Below, in pieces: positions 8,788 through 18,307 of a stretch of 64,000 bases of DNA. The position numbers were made by a program, and so were the translations under genes. Within the stretch, counting starts at the first letter, position 1. Every line of letters begins with the position of its first letter. The notes under the pieces were generated by a model. It saw nothing but the letters and a program-made list of their open reading frames with translations. It did no database searches and had not been told where the DNA came from. Source of the stretch: Paludisphaera borealis (lineage in GTDB: Bacteria > Planctomycetota > Planctomycetia > Isosphaerales > Isosphaeraceae); contig NZ_CP019082.1 in NCBI RefSeq assembly GCF_001956985.1, forward strand, positions 7,130,001 through 7,194,000. The letters are read 5' to 3'.

Positions 8788-10017
8788 ATGCACATGCGAA
8801 CCTTCTTGCGAGCCGTCGCGTCCGCGGCGGCCTGTTGCGGCCTCGGCGTCGGCCTCGCGTCGGCCGAAGAGCCGCGCAATCCCCAAAGCCGGCCCACGGA
8901 GGACGTCGGCAAGGCGTTGCGCGAGGCCTGGCCCGATCGACCGGAATGGCTCGACATGTACACGGCCATCCTCAGCGACGAGCCGATGGGAGCGACCAAC
9001 GGCTGGTTCCGAACCGCCGTGACCCAGTCGCGGTACGGCTGGGACGCGACCCGCAAGAAGTTCGACCGCGACGGCGACGGCAAGGTCGGCCGCGACGAGT
9101 ACCCCGGCGGCGAGGACGCGTTCGCCCGCCTCGACCGCGACCACGACAAGAGCTTGAGCGCCGCCGATTTCGACTTCTCCAACGCCTACGCCCCCTCCCC
9201 CGGCTCGATGCTGTTTTCGAAGCTCGATCGCGACGGCAGCGGCAAGGTCACCAAGGTGGAGATCGAGGCGTTCTTCAAGGCGGCCGACGCCGACGACGCC
9301 GGCTTCCTCTCGCGCCTCGAACTCGAACAGGCGCTCCCCATGCCTTCGATGTCGATGTCGTCCGGCGACCGACCGAGCAAGACCCAGTTGATCCGCGGCC
9401 TGTTCAAGCAGGAGGTCGGTTCGCTTCAGCCCGGTCCCAAGCTCGACGAGTCGGCCCCGGATTTCACGCTCAAGACCAACGACGGCAAGTCCGAGTTGAC
9501 CCTCTCCAAGCTGATCGGCCCCAAGCCGGTCGTCCTGATTTTCGGCAACTTCACCTGCGGTCCGTTCCGCAGTCAGTCCGGCAATTTCGAGAAGCTCTAC
9601 CGCCGCTACGGCGACCAGGCGACGTTCGTGATGGTCTACGTCCGCGAGGCCCATCCCACCGACGGCTGGCGGATGCAGAGTAACGAACGGGTGGGCGTCG
9701 CGACCGCGCAGCCCCAGACTTACGACGAACGCGCCATCGTCGCCCTGCGCTGCGGCAAGCTGCTCGATCTCGGCTTCCCGATGCTCGTCGACACCATCGA
9801 CGACGCCGTCGGGGCTCGGTACAGCGGCATGCCGGGCCGGTTCTACCTGATCGACAAGGCCGGCAAGATCGCCTTCAAGAACGCGCGCGGCCCGTTCGGC
9901 TTCAAACCCGCCGAACTCGAACAGGCCCTGATCCTGCTCCTCCAGGAAGAAGGCGCCCCCGCCAACCGCCAGGCGAACGCCACCGAGACCGCGCCCCCCG
10001 CTCGACCGGCCCGTTGA
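8788..10017 (+). CDS. Exported EF-hand / iodothyronine-deiodinase-like thioredoxin-fold protein
   Basis: This is a 409-residue exported protein with a signal peptide at about residues 1-26. EF-hand-type calcium loops follow: DRDGDGKVGRDE (93-104), DRDHDKSLSAAD (116-127) and DRDGSGKVTKVE (147-158), plus a degenerate fourth (DADDAGFLSRLE, 167-178). The C-terminal domain (about 215-385) is a thioredoxin fold of the deiodinase type. IFGNFTCGPFR places Cys257 where animal deiodinases carry selenocysteine, and YVREAHPTDGW (284-294) matches the deiodinase EAHxSDGW motif. The likely role is thiol redox or reductive dehalogenation in the periplasm; the substrate is unknown. It follows the lipoprotein gene by 71 bases. 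Confidence 0.88.
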   Translation: MHMRTFLRAVASAAACCGLGVGLASAEEPRNPQSRPTEDVGKALREAWPDRPEWLDMYTAILSDEPMGATNGWFRTAVTQSRYGWDATRKKFDRDGDGKVGRDEYPGGEDAFARLDRDHDKSLSAADFDFSNAYAPSPGSMLFSKLDRDGSGKVTKVEIEAFFKAADADDAGFLSRLELEQALPMPSMSMSSGDRPSKTQLIRGLFKQEVGSLQPGPKLDESAPDFTLKTNDGKSELTLSKLIGPKPVVLIFGNFTCGPFRSQSGNFEKLYRRYGDQATFVMVYVREAHPTDGWRMQSNERVGVATAQPQTYDERAIVALRCGKLLDLGFPMLVDTIDDAVGARYSGMPGRFYLIDKAGKIAFKNARGPFGFKPAELEQALILLLQEEGAPANRQANATETAPPARPAR

Positions 10018-10161
10018 TCGGGCCGGCCTGCAATCGCCCTGCCCTACCTTCGCCGCGGATGGCTTCGACGTCGAGGTCGTCCGCGGCTCTGAAGAACGAG
10101 CCCGACCGACCGCGATGCACCATTTTCATGAGGCCGGCTGTCCCTGCGGCGTCATGGTGGC

Positions 10162-10524
10162 TTATTTCGAGTGCAGGGCCACGCGGTTGCCCTCGCTGTC
10201 GAGAACGACCGCTCGGAATCCGTGGGGGCCGAGCTGGTGTCGCGCCTCGAGCACCTTGCCGCCGTGAGCCTCGACCGCCGTGATCGCCTCGTCGAGCCTC
10301 CCGTCCGCGTTCAGATAAACGAGCACGCCGCGATCGCTCGGCTGGTCGGTCTCGCTCGTGAACAGGCAGCCGCTGACGCTGTGCTCAGCCTGGGGCAACA
10401 GCGCGATCGTCTTCGTCGGCAGCACGATCTTCTGAACCTCGCCCCCCAGCACGGCGGAATAGAACGCCGCCGCACGATCGAGGTCCCGAACCGGGATGTC
10501 GACCCATACCACTTGATTGGCCAT
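10162..10524 (-). CDS. VOC (glyoxalase/bleomycin-resistance fold) protein
   Basis: This is a 120-residue single-domain VOC protein. Family features are the opening VVWVDIPVRDLDRAAAFYSAVLGGE, the central beta-strand GVLVYLNADGRLDEAITAVEAHGG and the closing RAVVLDSEGNRVALHSK. The fold normally binds a metal through His/Glu residues, but the N-terminal position holds Asp-Ile rather than His, so enzymatic activity is uncertain. It is divergent from the gene at 10751 and stands alone on its strand. Confidence 0.9.
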   Translation of the reverse strand: MANQVVWVDIPVRDLDRAAAFYSAVLGGEVQKIVLPTKTIALLPQAEHSVSGCLFTSETDQPSDRGVLVYLNADGRLDEAITAVEAHGGKVLEARHQLGPHGFRAVVLDSEGNRVALHSK

Positions 10525-10750
10525 CTCGTCACTCCTGGAATCTCAGGCCGAAAAAGCCTCGCTTGATCCACTGTCTCACGATCCGTGCGAACTCGTCCGG
10601 GGGCTGTATGATAAATCATTGTTAAACTGGAGAAACTTGGTGGTTTATGATAGCATGAAGCAGGCGGGACGCGACGCCGAGTCGGCTCGTGTTGCCAAGA
10701 ACCTGGCTTTATCGGATTGTGTTGATCGCGATGGGCATGCGGATGTGGAA

Positions 10751-11752
10751 ATGCAGCCTCGGGAGCGTGTCGCTGTGAACAGCCTCGAGAATGCGACGTC
10801 GTCGTCGAAATACTGGCTTCGCAACGGGATGGTCGGGCTGGCGGCGGCCGCGTTGTTGTATGCGGGGTACGGGAGATCGATCTCGCAGCCGTCGCGGGTC
10901 GTCGAGACCCGGCGACCGGTGTTCTCCGGCCCTGGCAGTGCTCCGCCCGCGCGGCTGGTGCATCTTGAGGCGGGGGCGCGGTTCGATGACCGACGGCCTC
11001 CCGAGGGCTGGAGCCGTCTGGTGCTCAAGTCGACACCTCGTCTGACCTCCGGCGATCTCGACACGCTATCGGAAGAGGCGTTCAAGACGGCCGGGCGCGT
11101 TCGGCTGGCGATCGTCGCCGACGTCGTTCCGACAGACTCCGGGCGGTACGCCCTCGATCGGGTGGGAGTCGGGCTGTCGGCCCCGGCCGACGACGACAAG
11201 GGAGACGTGATCGTCACCCCGCGCGTGGTCGACGGCTCGAAGGGGCCGTGGTCGACCAAGCAGCGGATCATCCTGACGGCCGGCTCGTTTGAGCTTTCGC
11301 ACGCCGCGCTGGTGGCCGCGACGCCGACGTTCGCCCTGGTTCGGATGCCGACCAAGTATCTCCTGGCCGGCGAACACAAGAAGGCGAGCCTGCTTTACGC
11401 GTTTCTGGTCGACGCCGCATCGGGCCGGCTCCGCACCTTCGTCTGGCGGGACGCCGCCGACCAGGCTCCTCGGGTTCTCAACGAGCTGGAGACGCCGGCG
11501 ACGGTCGACGGCGTGCTCGACGTGAAGGCGGGAAAGCTCGCCGGGATACCGATCACCTGGTCGTTCGCGATGACCACGACCCCCGGCGAGACCGAGCACG
11601 CGGTCGCCCCGGAACTCGCGGAGCGGCTCGCGCCGGGGCGGATCGAAGCGACGGCCCCGGACGAGCTGGAATCGACGATCACCGCCGTCTCCGCGGCACC
11701 GGTCAAGGCGCGGCGGGAGCAGCCGGCTTCGTCAGAAACCCCTGCCCCTTGA
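10751..11752 (+). CDS. Membrane-anchored hypothetical protein
   Basis: This protein of about 333 residues has one N-terminal membrane segment (MVGLAAAALLYAGYG) followed by a soluble exported domain without recognised motifs. The start is uncertain. The ATG at 10751 is given here. A GTG at 10775 has a GGGAG eight to nine bases upstream and gives a cleaner N-terminus (MNSLENATSSSKYWLRNG), and an ATG at 10655 is also in frame. The mature part has regularly alternating strands (VRLAIVADVVPTDSGRYALD) and a disordered C-terminus. Its last 50 bases overlap the end of the convergent esterase gene. Confidence 0.75.
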   Translation: MQPRERVAVNSLENATSSSKYWLRNGMVGLAAAALLYAGYGRSISQPSRVVETRRPVFSGPGSAPPARLVHLEAGARFDDRRPPEGWSRLVLKSTPRLTSGDLDTLSEEAFKTAGRVRLAIVADVVPTDSGRYALDRVGVGLSAPADDDKGDVIVTPRVVDGSKGPWSTKQRIILTAGSFELSHAALVAATPTFALVRMPTKYLLAGEHKKASLLYAFLVDAASGRLRTFVWRDAADQAPRVLNELETPATVDGVLDVKAGKLAGIPITWSFAMTTTPGETEHAVAPELAERLAPGRIEATAPDELESTITAVSAAPVKARREQPASSETPAP

Positions 11753-12662
11753 GCCAGGTTTCGCAAAGCTTGGGCCAGGCCTGGAACGCCGGGTTGGGGC
11801 CGATCTTGAACTGCTTGGCACCGGTCCCCAGGCCCAGGCCGTGCTGGCCTTTCTCGAAGATGTGCAGCTCAAGCGGAACCTTCGCCTTCCGCAGCGCGAG
11901 CGCGAACAGGAGGCTGTTCTCGGCCGGCACGGCCGCGTCTTCGTTGGTGTGGGCGAGGAACGTCGGCGGGGTGTCGGCCGTCACCTGGGTCTCGTTGGAG
12001 AGCGAGCGGACGAGCTCGGCCGGCGGGTTGTCGCCGAGCAGGTTCTTGTTCGAACCGCCGTGGGTGTACGGGGTCGCCATCGCGATCACCGGGTAGGCGA
12101 GGATCAACCGATCGGGGCGCGAGCTGACGCGGTCGACGGGGTCTTTGGCGTCGGGCTTGCCGGCGTCGAAATGGGTCCCGCCGGTCGAGGCCAGGTGGCC
12201 CCCCGCCGAGAAGCCCAACAGCGCGATTCGGTTGGGGTCGACGCCCCACTTCGAGCCGCCGTGGCGGACCACGCGGATGGCCCGGTTCACGTCGTGGAGC
12301 ATCGCCGGGTGATGATACTTAGGGGCGAGCCGGTATTTGAGCACGAAGGCCGCGACGCCGAGCGAGTTGAGCCACTCGGCGACTTCCCTGCCCTCGTGTT
12401 CCATCGCGAGCATGCCGTAGCCGCCGCCGGGGCAGACGACGACGCCCGAGCCCTTGGCCGTGCCGGGCTTGGGGAGGAAGACCGAGAGCGTCGGAACGTC
12501 CTTGTCGGGATCGGTTCCCTTGGCGTCGGGCACCCCGTTCGGCCAGAGCTTGACGACCTCGCTGGCCGAGTCGGGCCCCCCCCCGCGGGCCGGGCCGACG
12601 AGGGCCGAAACCCCCGCGATCATGATGACGCCGAGAACCATCTTCGCCTTGCGACGAGTCAC
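11703..12662 (-). CDS. Exported alpha/beta-hydrolase (acetyl-esterase type)
   Basis: This 319-residue secreted hydrolase is of the BD-FAE/acetylxylan-esterase-like group. I start it at the GTG at 12662, which has GGAGG eight bases upstream; the frame extends to 12695. The signal peptide is MVLGVIMIAGVSALVGPARG. The oxyanion region is VVVCPGGGYGML, the nucleophile elbow is GFSAGGHLAS, the acidic residue lies in HTNEDAAVP and the catalytic histidine in KGQHGLGLG, so the triad is complete. The expected activity is deacetylation of plant or microbial polysaccharide or of small esters. It converges on, and overlaps by 50 bases, the gene ending at 11752. Confidence 0.93.
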   Translation of the reverse strand: MTRRKAKMVLGVIMIAGVSALVGPARGGGPDSASEVVKLWPNGVPDAKGTDPDKDVPTLSVFLPKPGTAKGSGVVVCPGGGYGMLAMEHEGREVAEWLNSLGVAAFVLKYRLAPKYHHPAMLHDVNRAIRVVRHGGSKWGVDPNRIALLGFSAGGHLASTGGTHFDAGKPDAKDPVDRVSSRPDRLILAYPVIAMATPYTHGGSNKNLLGDNPPAELVRSLSNETQVTADTPPTFLAHTNEDAAVPAENSLLFALALRKAKVPLELHIFEKGQHGLGLGTGAKQFKIGPNPAFQAWPKLCETWLKGQGFLTKPAAPAAP

Positions 12663-12925
12663 GTTTGCCGCCTCCTGTCTTGTCGTTCGTTTCACTTCGT
12701 CCCCGTCCGATCGCCCCGATCGTAGTCCATAGGTCGGTCGCTCACAACCGGCCTCACTCCCGAAAACGGCGATCCGGGCGACCGTCCAAACTCCGTGTCA
12801 GATCGCGGATCACACTGTCAAAACGGCAGCCAGGGCGATGCTGTGCGGTGATCGAAATCGGCGTAACAAACAGCATGGTCGTTAGTTAGATAATCGTCAT
12901 GCTGCCGGTACGCAAGTTGCAAATA

Positions 12926-12965
12926 GGGAGTGCGAAACATCATGGGGGTCGCTTTTGGCACTCCC
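12926..12965. promoter_or_regulatory. Inverted repeat upstream of groEL1
   Basis: Perfect 8-bp arms GGGAGTGC (12926-12933) and GCACTCCC (12958-12965) are separated by 24 bases, 64 bases before the groEL1 start. The cores GAGTGC/GCACTC are those of the CIRCE heat-shock operator but in the opposite order and with a longer spacer, so this is not a canonical HrcA site. A GATAAT (12889-12894) upstream could be a -10 box, but I see no good -35. The rest of 12663-13028 holds no gene. Confidence 0.45.
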
Positions 12966-13028
12966 GCCGCGTCGCGCCGGGCCAGTCGCCCTCGGCAGAC
13001 ACGTTCGAATCGATGAAGGAGAACCAAC

Positions 13029-14717
13029 GTGGCGAAGATCTTGGCATACGATGAAGAGGCCCGCCAAAAGCTGGCTAGCGGCGTCGGCAAGCTGGCCCGG
13101 GCGGTCCGCAGCACGCTGGGCCCGCGCGGCCGGAACGCCGTCATCGACAAGGGCTGGGGAAGCCCGACGGTGACCAAGGACGGCGTGTCGGTCGCCGAGG
13201 AGATCGAGCTGACCGACCCGTACGAGAACATGGGCGCGCAGCTCGTCAAGGAAGCGGCCTCGAAGACGTCGGACGCCGCGGGCGACGGCACGACGACGGC
13301 CACCGTGCTGGCCGAAGCGATCTTCAAGGAAGGTCTCAAGGCCCTGGCCGCCGGCGCCGACCCGATGGCGCTGAAGCGAGGGATTGACAAGGCCGTCGCG
13401 GTCGTCGTCGAGAAGGTCAAGTCGCAGGCCAAGAAGGTCAACGGCAAGAAGGAGATCGCCGAAGTCGCCGCGATCGCCGCCAACAACGACAAGTCGATCG
13501 GCGAGAAGCTGGCCGACGCGTTCGAGAAGGTCGGCACCGACGGCGTGATCACCGTCGAGGAAGCCAAGGGCTTCGAGACGACCGTCGACGTGGTTGAGGG
13601 CATGCAGTTCGACCGCGGCTTCCTGAGCCCGCACTTCGTCACCGACCAGGACCGGATGGAAGTCGTCCTCGAAGACGCCTACATCCTGATCCACGAAGAG
13701 AAGATCTCCTCCCCCACCAAGCTGATCCCGCTGCTCGAGAAGATCGCCAAGGCTAACAAGCCGCTGGTGATCATCGCCGAGGACATTGAGGGCGAGGCGC
13801 TGGCGACCCTGGTGGTCAACAAGCTCCGCGGCATCCTCAAGATCGCCGCCGTCAAGGCGCCGGGCTACGGCGACCGCCGCAAGGCCATGCTCGAAGACAT
13901 CGCCGTCCTGACCGGCGGCAAGGCCGTCTTCAAGGACCTCGGCATCGAGCTCGATGGCGTCCAGCTCTCCGACCTGGGCCGCGCCCGCAAGATCACGATC
14001 AGCAGCGAGAACACCACGATCGTCGAAGGCGCCGGCTCGTCCGAGGCCATCAAGGGCCGCGCGGATTCGATCCGCCGCGAGATCGGCACGACCGACAGCG
14101 AGTACGACAAGGAGAAGCTCCAGGAGCGTCTCGCCAAGCTCGCCGGCGGCATCGCCCAGATCAACGTCGGCGCCGCGACCGAGACCGAGATGAAAGAGCG
14201 CAAGGCGCTGGTTGAAGACGCCCTGCACGCCACCCGCGCGGCCATCGAAGAAGGCGTCGTCCCCGGCGGCGGCTCCGCCCTGATCCGGGCGGCGAAGGCG
14301 CTCGACGGCCTCAAGCTCGAAGGCGACGAACAGTTCGGCGTCGACATCATCCGTCGCGCCGCCGAGCAGCCGGCCCGGTACATCGCCGAGAACGCCGGCA
14401 TCGACGGCGCCGTCGTCGTCAACCGCATCAAGAAGAACGACGACCCCAAGTTCGGCTACAACGCCGAGAACAACACCTTCGGCGACATGCTCGAAGCCGG
14501 CATCGTCGACCCGACCAAGGTCACCCGCACGGCGCTCCAGAACGCCGCCTCCGTCGCCGGCCTCCTGCTCACCACCGAGGCCATGATCGCCGAGCCGCCG
14601 AAGAAGAAAGACGCCGGCGGTGATCATCACGATCATCACGGCGGCGGCATGGAAGGCATGGGCGGGATGGGTGGCATGGGCGGAATGGGTGGCATGGGCG
14701 GAATGGGGATGATGTGA
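13029..14717 (+). CDS. groEL: Chaperonin GroEL, copy 1 (His- and GGM-rich tail)
   Basis: This is a 562-residue 60-kDa chaperonin subunit starting at GTG. It has the ATP-binding stretches [18 protein letters not shown] and [24 protein letters not shown], the apical hinge region, and the late [20 protein letters not shown]. The end is unusual: after EPPKKKD comes a histidine cluster (DHHDHHGGG) and then GGM repeats closing in GMM. Flexible GGM tails inside the ring cavity are normal, but the His cluster is not. It differs clearly from copy 2 at 15190 in the equatorial and apical domains. A stem-loop follows before groES. Confidence 0.97.
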   Translation: MAKILAYDEEARQKLASGVGKLARAVRSTLGPRGRNAVIDKGWGSPTVTKDGVSVAEEIELTDPYENMGAQLVKEAASKTSDAAGDGTTTATVLAEAIFKEGLKALAAGADPMALKRGIDKAVAVVVEKVKSQAKKVNGKKEIAEVAAIAANNDKSIGEKLADAFEKVGTDGVITVEEAKGFETTVDVVEGMQFDRGFLSPHFVTDQDRMEVVLEDAYILIHEEKISSPTKLIPLLEKIAKANKPLVIIAEDIEGEALATLVVNKLRGILKIAAVKAPGYGDRRKAMLEDIAVLTGGKAVFKDLGIELDGVQLSDLGRARKITISSENTTIVEGAGSSEAIKGRADSIRREIGTTDSEYDKEKLQERLAKLAGGIAQINVGAATETEMKERKALVEDALHATRAAIEEGVVPGGGSALIRAAKALDGLKLEGDEQFGVDIIRRAAEQPARYIAENAGIDGAVVVNRIKKNDDPKFGYNAENNTFGDMLEAGIVDPTKVTRTALQNAASVAGLLLTTEAMIAEPPKKKDAGGDHHDHHGGGMEGMGGMGGMGGMGGMGGMGMM

Positions 14718-14742
14718 TCCGCCCCTGACATTCGCGATCTCG

Positions 14743-14774
14743 GACCCTCTCCGGAGTCTTGGGAGAGGGTCTTT
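14743..14774 (+). terminator. Stem-loop between groEL1 and groES
   Basis: A 10-bp stem (GACCCTCTCC, 14743-14752, with its complement 14762-14771), a nine-base loop and TTT follow groEL1. The short T-run suggests partial termination or mRNA-end protection, which would set different levels of groEL1 and of groES-groEL2. Confidence 0.6.
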
Positions 14775-14836
14775 CACCCGCATACGAACCGAATTTTCGA
14801 CAGATTTCACCAGCCAGTACGGAAGGACGATCGGAT

Positions 14837-15136
14837 ATGGCCAAGCTCGCAATTCGCCCTCTTGAAGACCGCGTCGTGATTCAGCAGATCGAGGCCGAGG
14901 AGAAGACGGCCGGCGGCATCGTGCTGCCCGACACCGCCAAGGAAAAGCCGCAGCGTGGCAAGGTCCTCGCGGTCGGCCCCGGCAAGCTTTTGGATTCGGG
15001 CGAGCGGAGCCCGGTCGGCGTCGTCGCGGGGGACGAGGTCCTCTTCGGCAAGTACTCCGGGACGGAGATCAAGGTCGACGGCGAGGAGATCAAGATTCTT
15101 CGCGAGTCCGACATCCTGGCCAAGATCGTCAAGTGA
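14837..15136 (+). CDS. groES: Co-chaperonin GroES
   Basis: This 99-residue co-chaperonin caps the GroEL ring. It starts at ATG 14837 with GGAAGGA at 14821-14827. Family features are [26 protein letters not shown] (mobile loop around [11 protein letters not shown]), the basic loop [15 protein letters not shown], and the end [28 protein letters not shown]. It sits between two groEL genes, with groEL2 starting 53 bases downstream, so groES and groEL2 are probably one operon. Confidence 0.97.
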   Translation: MAKLAIRPLEDRVVIQQIEAEEKTAGGIVLPDTAKEKPQRGKVLAVGPGKLLDSGERSPVGVVAGDEVLFGKYSGTEIKVDGEEIKILRESDILAKIVK

Positions 15137-15189
15137 GCGGGCTGTGTCGTCGGTTTTGATTCCACCCTACCTTCGAGGAGCCCAACTTC

Positions 15190-16815
15190 GTGGCTAAGCA
15201 ACTGCTCTTCTCCGACGCCGCCCGCCGCAAAATGCTGGAAGGCGTCGACATTCTGGCCAAGGCCGTGGGTTCGACCCTCGGGCCGACCGGCCGGAACGTG
15301 ATCCTCAGTAAGTCGTTCGGCGGCCCGCTCGTGACCAAGGACGGCGTCACGGTCTCCAAGGAGATCGAGCTCAAGGACCCGTTCGAGAACATGGGCGCCA
15401 AGCTCGTCAACGTGGTGGCCTCGAAGACCTCCGACGTGGCCGGCGACGGCACCACGACGGCGACCATCCTGGCCCGCGCCCTGTACCGCGAAGGTCTCAA
15501 GTACGTGACCTCCGGCGCCAGCCCGACGGCGATCCGCCGGGGCATCGAGAAGGCCGTCGAGGCCGCCGTCGCCGAGCTGCACGGCACGCTCTCGCGCCCG
15601 GTCTCGAAGAAGGAAGAGATCGCCCAGGTCGGCGCCATCTCGGCCAACAACGACCCCGAGGTCGGCGCCATGCTGGCCGACGCGGTCGAGAAGGTCGGCC
15701 GCGACGGCGTGATCACCGTCGAGGAAGGCAAGACCGCCTCGACGACCCTCGAGTTCGTCGAGGGCATGCAGTTCGACAAGGGCTACCTGAGCCCTTACTT
15801 CGTGACCTCGCCGACGACGATGGAGGTCATCTTCGAAGACGCCTTGATCCTGCTTCACGAGAAGAAGATCAGCGGCCTTCGCGAGATGATCCCCCTGCTC
15901 GAAAAGGTCGCGCAGTCGGGCAAGCCGCTCTTGATCATCGCTGAGGACGTCGACGGCGAGGCGCTGGCCGCCCTGGTGGTCAACAAGCTTCGCGGCGTGC
16001 TCAACATCGCCGCGGTCAAGGCGCCGGGCTTCGGCGACCGTCGCAAGGCGATGCTCGGCGACATGGCCGTGCTCACCGGCGGCACCGTCATCAGCGAAGA
16101 CCTGGGCGTCAAGCTGGAGAGCGTCGATCTCAGCCAGCTCGGCACCGTCAAGCAGGTCAAGGTCGACAAGGACCACACCACGCTCATCCAGGGCGCGGGC
16201 AAGCGCGAAGAGATCCAGCGGCGGATCGATCAGCTTCGCCGGCAGATCGAAGAGACCGACAGCGAGTACGACAAGGAGAAGTTCCAGGAGCGGCTCGCCA
16301 AGCTCTCCGGGGGCGTCGCCCTGATCCGCGTCGGCGCTCCGACCGAAGCCGACATGAAGCAGACCAAGGCCCGCATCGAAGACGCCCTTCACGCCACCCG
16401 CGCGGCGGCTGAAGAAGGGATCGTCCCCGGCGGCGGCACCGCCCTGATCCGCACGATCCCGGCCGTCGAGAAGCTCCTCGCCTCGCTGCAAGGCGACGAG
16501 AAGCTGGGCGCGGCCATCGTCCTCCGCGGGCTCGAAGAGCCCGTCCGCCATATCGCGTCCAACTCCGGATACGACGGCGGCGTGATCGCCGACGACGTCA
16601 AGTCGAGCAAGGGCGCGGTCGGCTTCAACGCCAACACGGGCAAGCTCGTCGACATGTTCGAGGCCGGCATCATCGACCCGACCAAGGTCACCCGCACGGC
16701 GCTTCAGAACGCCTCCTCGATCGCCGGCCTGATGCTGACGACCGAGGCCCTGATCACCAACATCAAGGACGACGAGAAGGAAAACGGCAAGCGCGTCGAA
16801 GGATCGGTGCGCTGA
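15190..16815 (+). CDS. groEL: Chaperonin GroEL, copy 2 (no GGM tail)
   Basis: This is a 541-residue chaperonin subunit starting at GTG. Its N-terminus ([18 protein letters not shown]) is closer to the canonical GroEL than copy 1. ATP-binding features include [13 protein letters not shown] and [14 protein letters not shown]. The C-terminus is the short charged [18 protein letters not shown], so the GGM repeat that normally fills the cavity is absent. It follows groES in an apparent operon and ends at a strong terminator. Mixed rings with copy 1 are conceivable but not shown. Confidence 0.97.
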   Translation: MAKQLLFSDAARRKMLEGVDILAKAVGSTLGPTGRNVILSKSFGGPLVTKDGVTVSKEIELKDPFENMGAKLVNVVASKTSDVAGDGTTTATILARALYREGLKYVTSGASPTAIRRGIEKAVEAAVAELHGTLSRPVSKKEEIAQVGAISANNDPEVGAMLADAVEKVGRDGVITVEEGKTASTTLEFVEGMQFDKGYLSPYFVTSPTTMEVIFEDALILLHEKKISGLREMIPLLEKVAQSGKPLLIIAEDVDGEALAALVVNKLRGVLNIAAVKAPGFGDRRKAMLGDMAVLTGGTVISEDLGVKLESVDLSQLGTVKQVKVDKDHTTLIQGAGKREEIQRRIDQLRRQIEETDSEYDKEKFQERLAKLSGGVALIRVGAPTEADMKQTKARIEDALHATRAAAEEGIVPGGGTALIRTIPAVEKLLASLQGDEKLGAAIVLRGLEEPVRHIASNSGYDGGVIADDVKSSKGAVGFNANTGKLVDMFEAGIIDPTKVTRTALQNASSIAGLMLTTEALITNIKDDEKENGKRVEGSVR

Positions 16816-16835
16816 GAATCCGTTCGAGACCGCCA

Positions 16836-16875
16836 GGCCGGGAAGCCGTATCAACGATCGGCTTCCCGGCCTTTT
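16836..16875 (+). terminator. Intrinsic terminator after groEL2
   Basis: A perfect 13-bp stem (GGCCGGGAAGCCG, 16836-16848, with its complement 16859-16871), a ten-base loop and TTTT lie 20 bases after the groEL2 stop. Confidence 0.85.
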
Positions 16876-17080
16876 CCATGACCCGATCCAAACTCGGGGC
16901 GTAAAATTCAAGCACGCCCAACCGTCGCGTCCAGCGTCGACCCTCGCACATCCCGCCGGGTCGTCTGGGAGGATTTCGGTCCGTATGCTAGCTTGAGAAT
17001 ATACATCGAGTTGCGGATGGTTGACGGACGGCCGTCGCGCGACTCGGATCTGAAAATTGATCTGATGAGACGCCGTGCCG

Positions 17081-18232
17081 ATGGCTACAACCAAGCGTGA
17101 TTTCTACGAGGTGCTGACGGTCGCTCGCGACGCCTCGCCCGACGACGTCAAGAAGGCCTACCGGCAGATGGCGCTCAAGTTCCACCCGGATCGGAATCCG
17201 GGCGACAAGGACGCCGAGAAGAAGTTTCGCGAAGCCGCCGAGGCTTACGACGTCCTCTCCGACGTTGACAAGCGGCAGCGATACGACCGCTACGGCCACG
17301 CCGGGATCGAGGGCTCGGCCTTCCACGACTTCCGGTCGACCGACGACATCATGTCGGCCTTCGGCGACATCTTCGGCGGCGGCCTGTTCGGCGACCTGTT
17401 CGGCGAGCGTCGGCGAGGGCCGAGGCCCGGCCCCGACCTCCTGATGCGGCTTGAAATCGAGCTGACGGAGGCCGCGCGGGGCACGAGCCGGTCGATCGAA
17501 GTGAACCGGCAGGATTTCTGCGGCGAATGCAAGGGATCGGGCGCGCGGAAAGGGACCGTCGCGACCACCTGCAACTACTGCGGCGGTCGCGGCCAGGTGG
17601 TGCAGGCCCGTGGCTTCTTCCAGGTCGCGACGACCTGCCCGGCCTGCGGCGGCGAAGGCGTGCGGATCACCGATCCGTGCCCGGGCTGCCGGGGCGCGGG
17701 GAGAGTCCCGCAGACCGTCAAGCTTCAGGTCGACGTCCCGCCAGGCGTGGAGAGCGGCATGCGACTCCAGCTTCGCAACCAGGGAGAGCTTGGCGACGTC
17801 GGCGCGCCCCGGGGCAACTTGCAGATCCAGGTCATGGTCAAGAAGCACCCGTTCTTCGAGCGGCGGCGGAACGACCTCTTCTGCCAGGTCCCGATCAGCT
17901 TCGCCCAGGCGACCCTCGGCGCCGAGATCCAGGTCCCCACGCTCGACGGTCCCGACAAGATGAACGTCCCGCGTGGGACCCAGAGCGGCGAAGTGATCCG
18001 CATCAAGGGGCGCGGGATGCCCGACATCAGCGGCCGGGGACGCGGCGACGAGTTGGTCGAGGTCGTCGTCGAAACGCCCCGGAACCTGTCCGCTCGCCAG
18101 GAAGAACTGCTCCGCGAATTCGCGGTGCTCGAACACGAACAGGTCAATCCTCGGCGCAAGAGCTTCTTCGAGAAGCTCCGCGACTACTTCACCGAGGAGA
18201 CCGAACCCGAGGACGATGCGGACGAGGCCTGA
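17081..18232 (+). CDS. dnaJ: Chaperone protein DnaJ
   Basis: This is a 383-residue type I J-protein that stimulates DnaK ATPase and presents clients. The J-domain has HPD at 35-37. It is followed by a short Gly/Phe stretch (93-108) and a zinc domain with four CxxC motifs (Cys147-150, 164-167, 186-189 and 200-203; all eight cysteines present), then the client-binding C-terminal domains. I prefer the ATG at 17081 ([12 protein letters not shown]) over an in-frame GTG at 17075. It heads a group with grpE 75 bases downstream; no dnaK is in the window. Confidence 0.97.
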   Translation: MATTKRDFYEVLTVARDASPDDVKKAYRQMALKFHPDRNPGDKDAEKKFREAAEAYDVLSDVDKRQRYDRYGHAGIEGSAFHDFRSTDDIMSAFGDIFGGGLFGDLFGERRRGPRPGPDLLMRLEIELTEAARGTSRSIEVNRQDFCGECKGSGARKGTVATTCNYCGGRGQVVQARGFFQVATTCPACGGEGVRITDPCPGCRGAGRVPQTVKLQVDVPPGVESGMRLQLRNQGELGDVGAPRGNLQIQVMVKKHPFFERRRNDLFCQVPISFAQATLGAEIQVPTLDGPDKMNVPRGTQSGEVIRIKGRGMPDISGRGRGDELVEVVVETPRNLSARQEELLREFAVLEHEQVNPRRKSFFEKLRDYFTEETEPEDDADEA

Positions 18233-18307
18233 CGCGCCTTTGCGAGGAACGTCCGTCGCACGCCCGTGTCACAGCCTTGAGGGCCGTCAGTCAGGAGATC
18301 AGGAATT

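Noticed and set aside
12926-12965. CIRCE/HrcA operator before groEL1
   Set aside because: Arm order is reversed and the spacer is 24 bases, not nine; it is reported only as an inverted repeat.
16982-17080. Promoter before dnaJ (TATACA-like box near 17000)
   Set aside because: No -35 hexamer lies at a suitable distance.
14881-17094. A minus-strand frame of 737 codons opposite groES, groEL2 and the dnaJ promoter
   Set aside because: It crosses two recognised genes and a terminator and has the composition of an antisense shadow.
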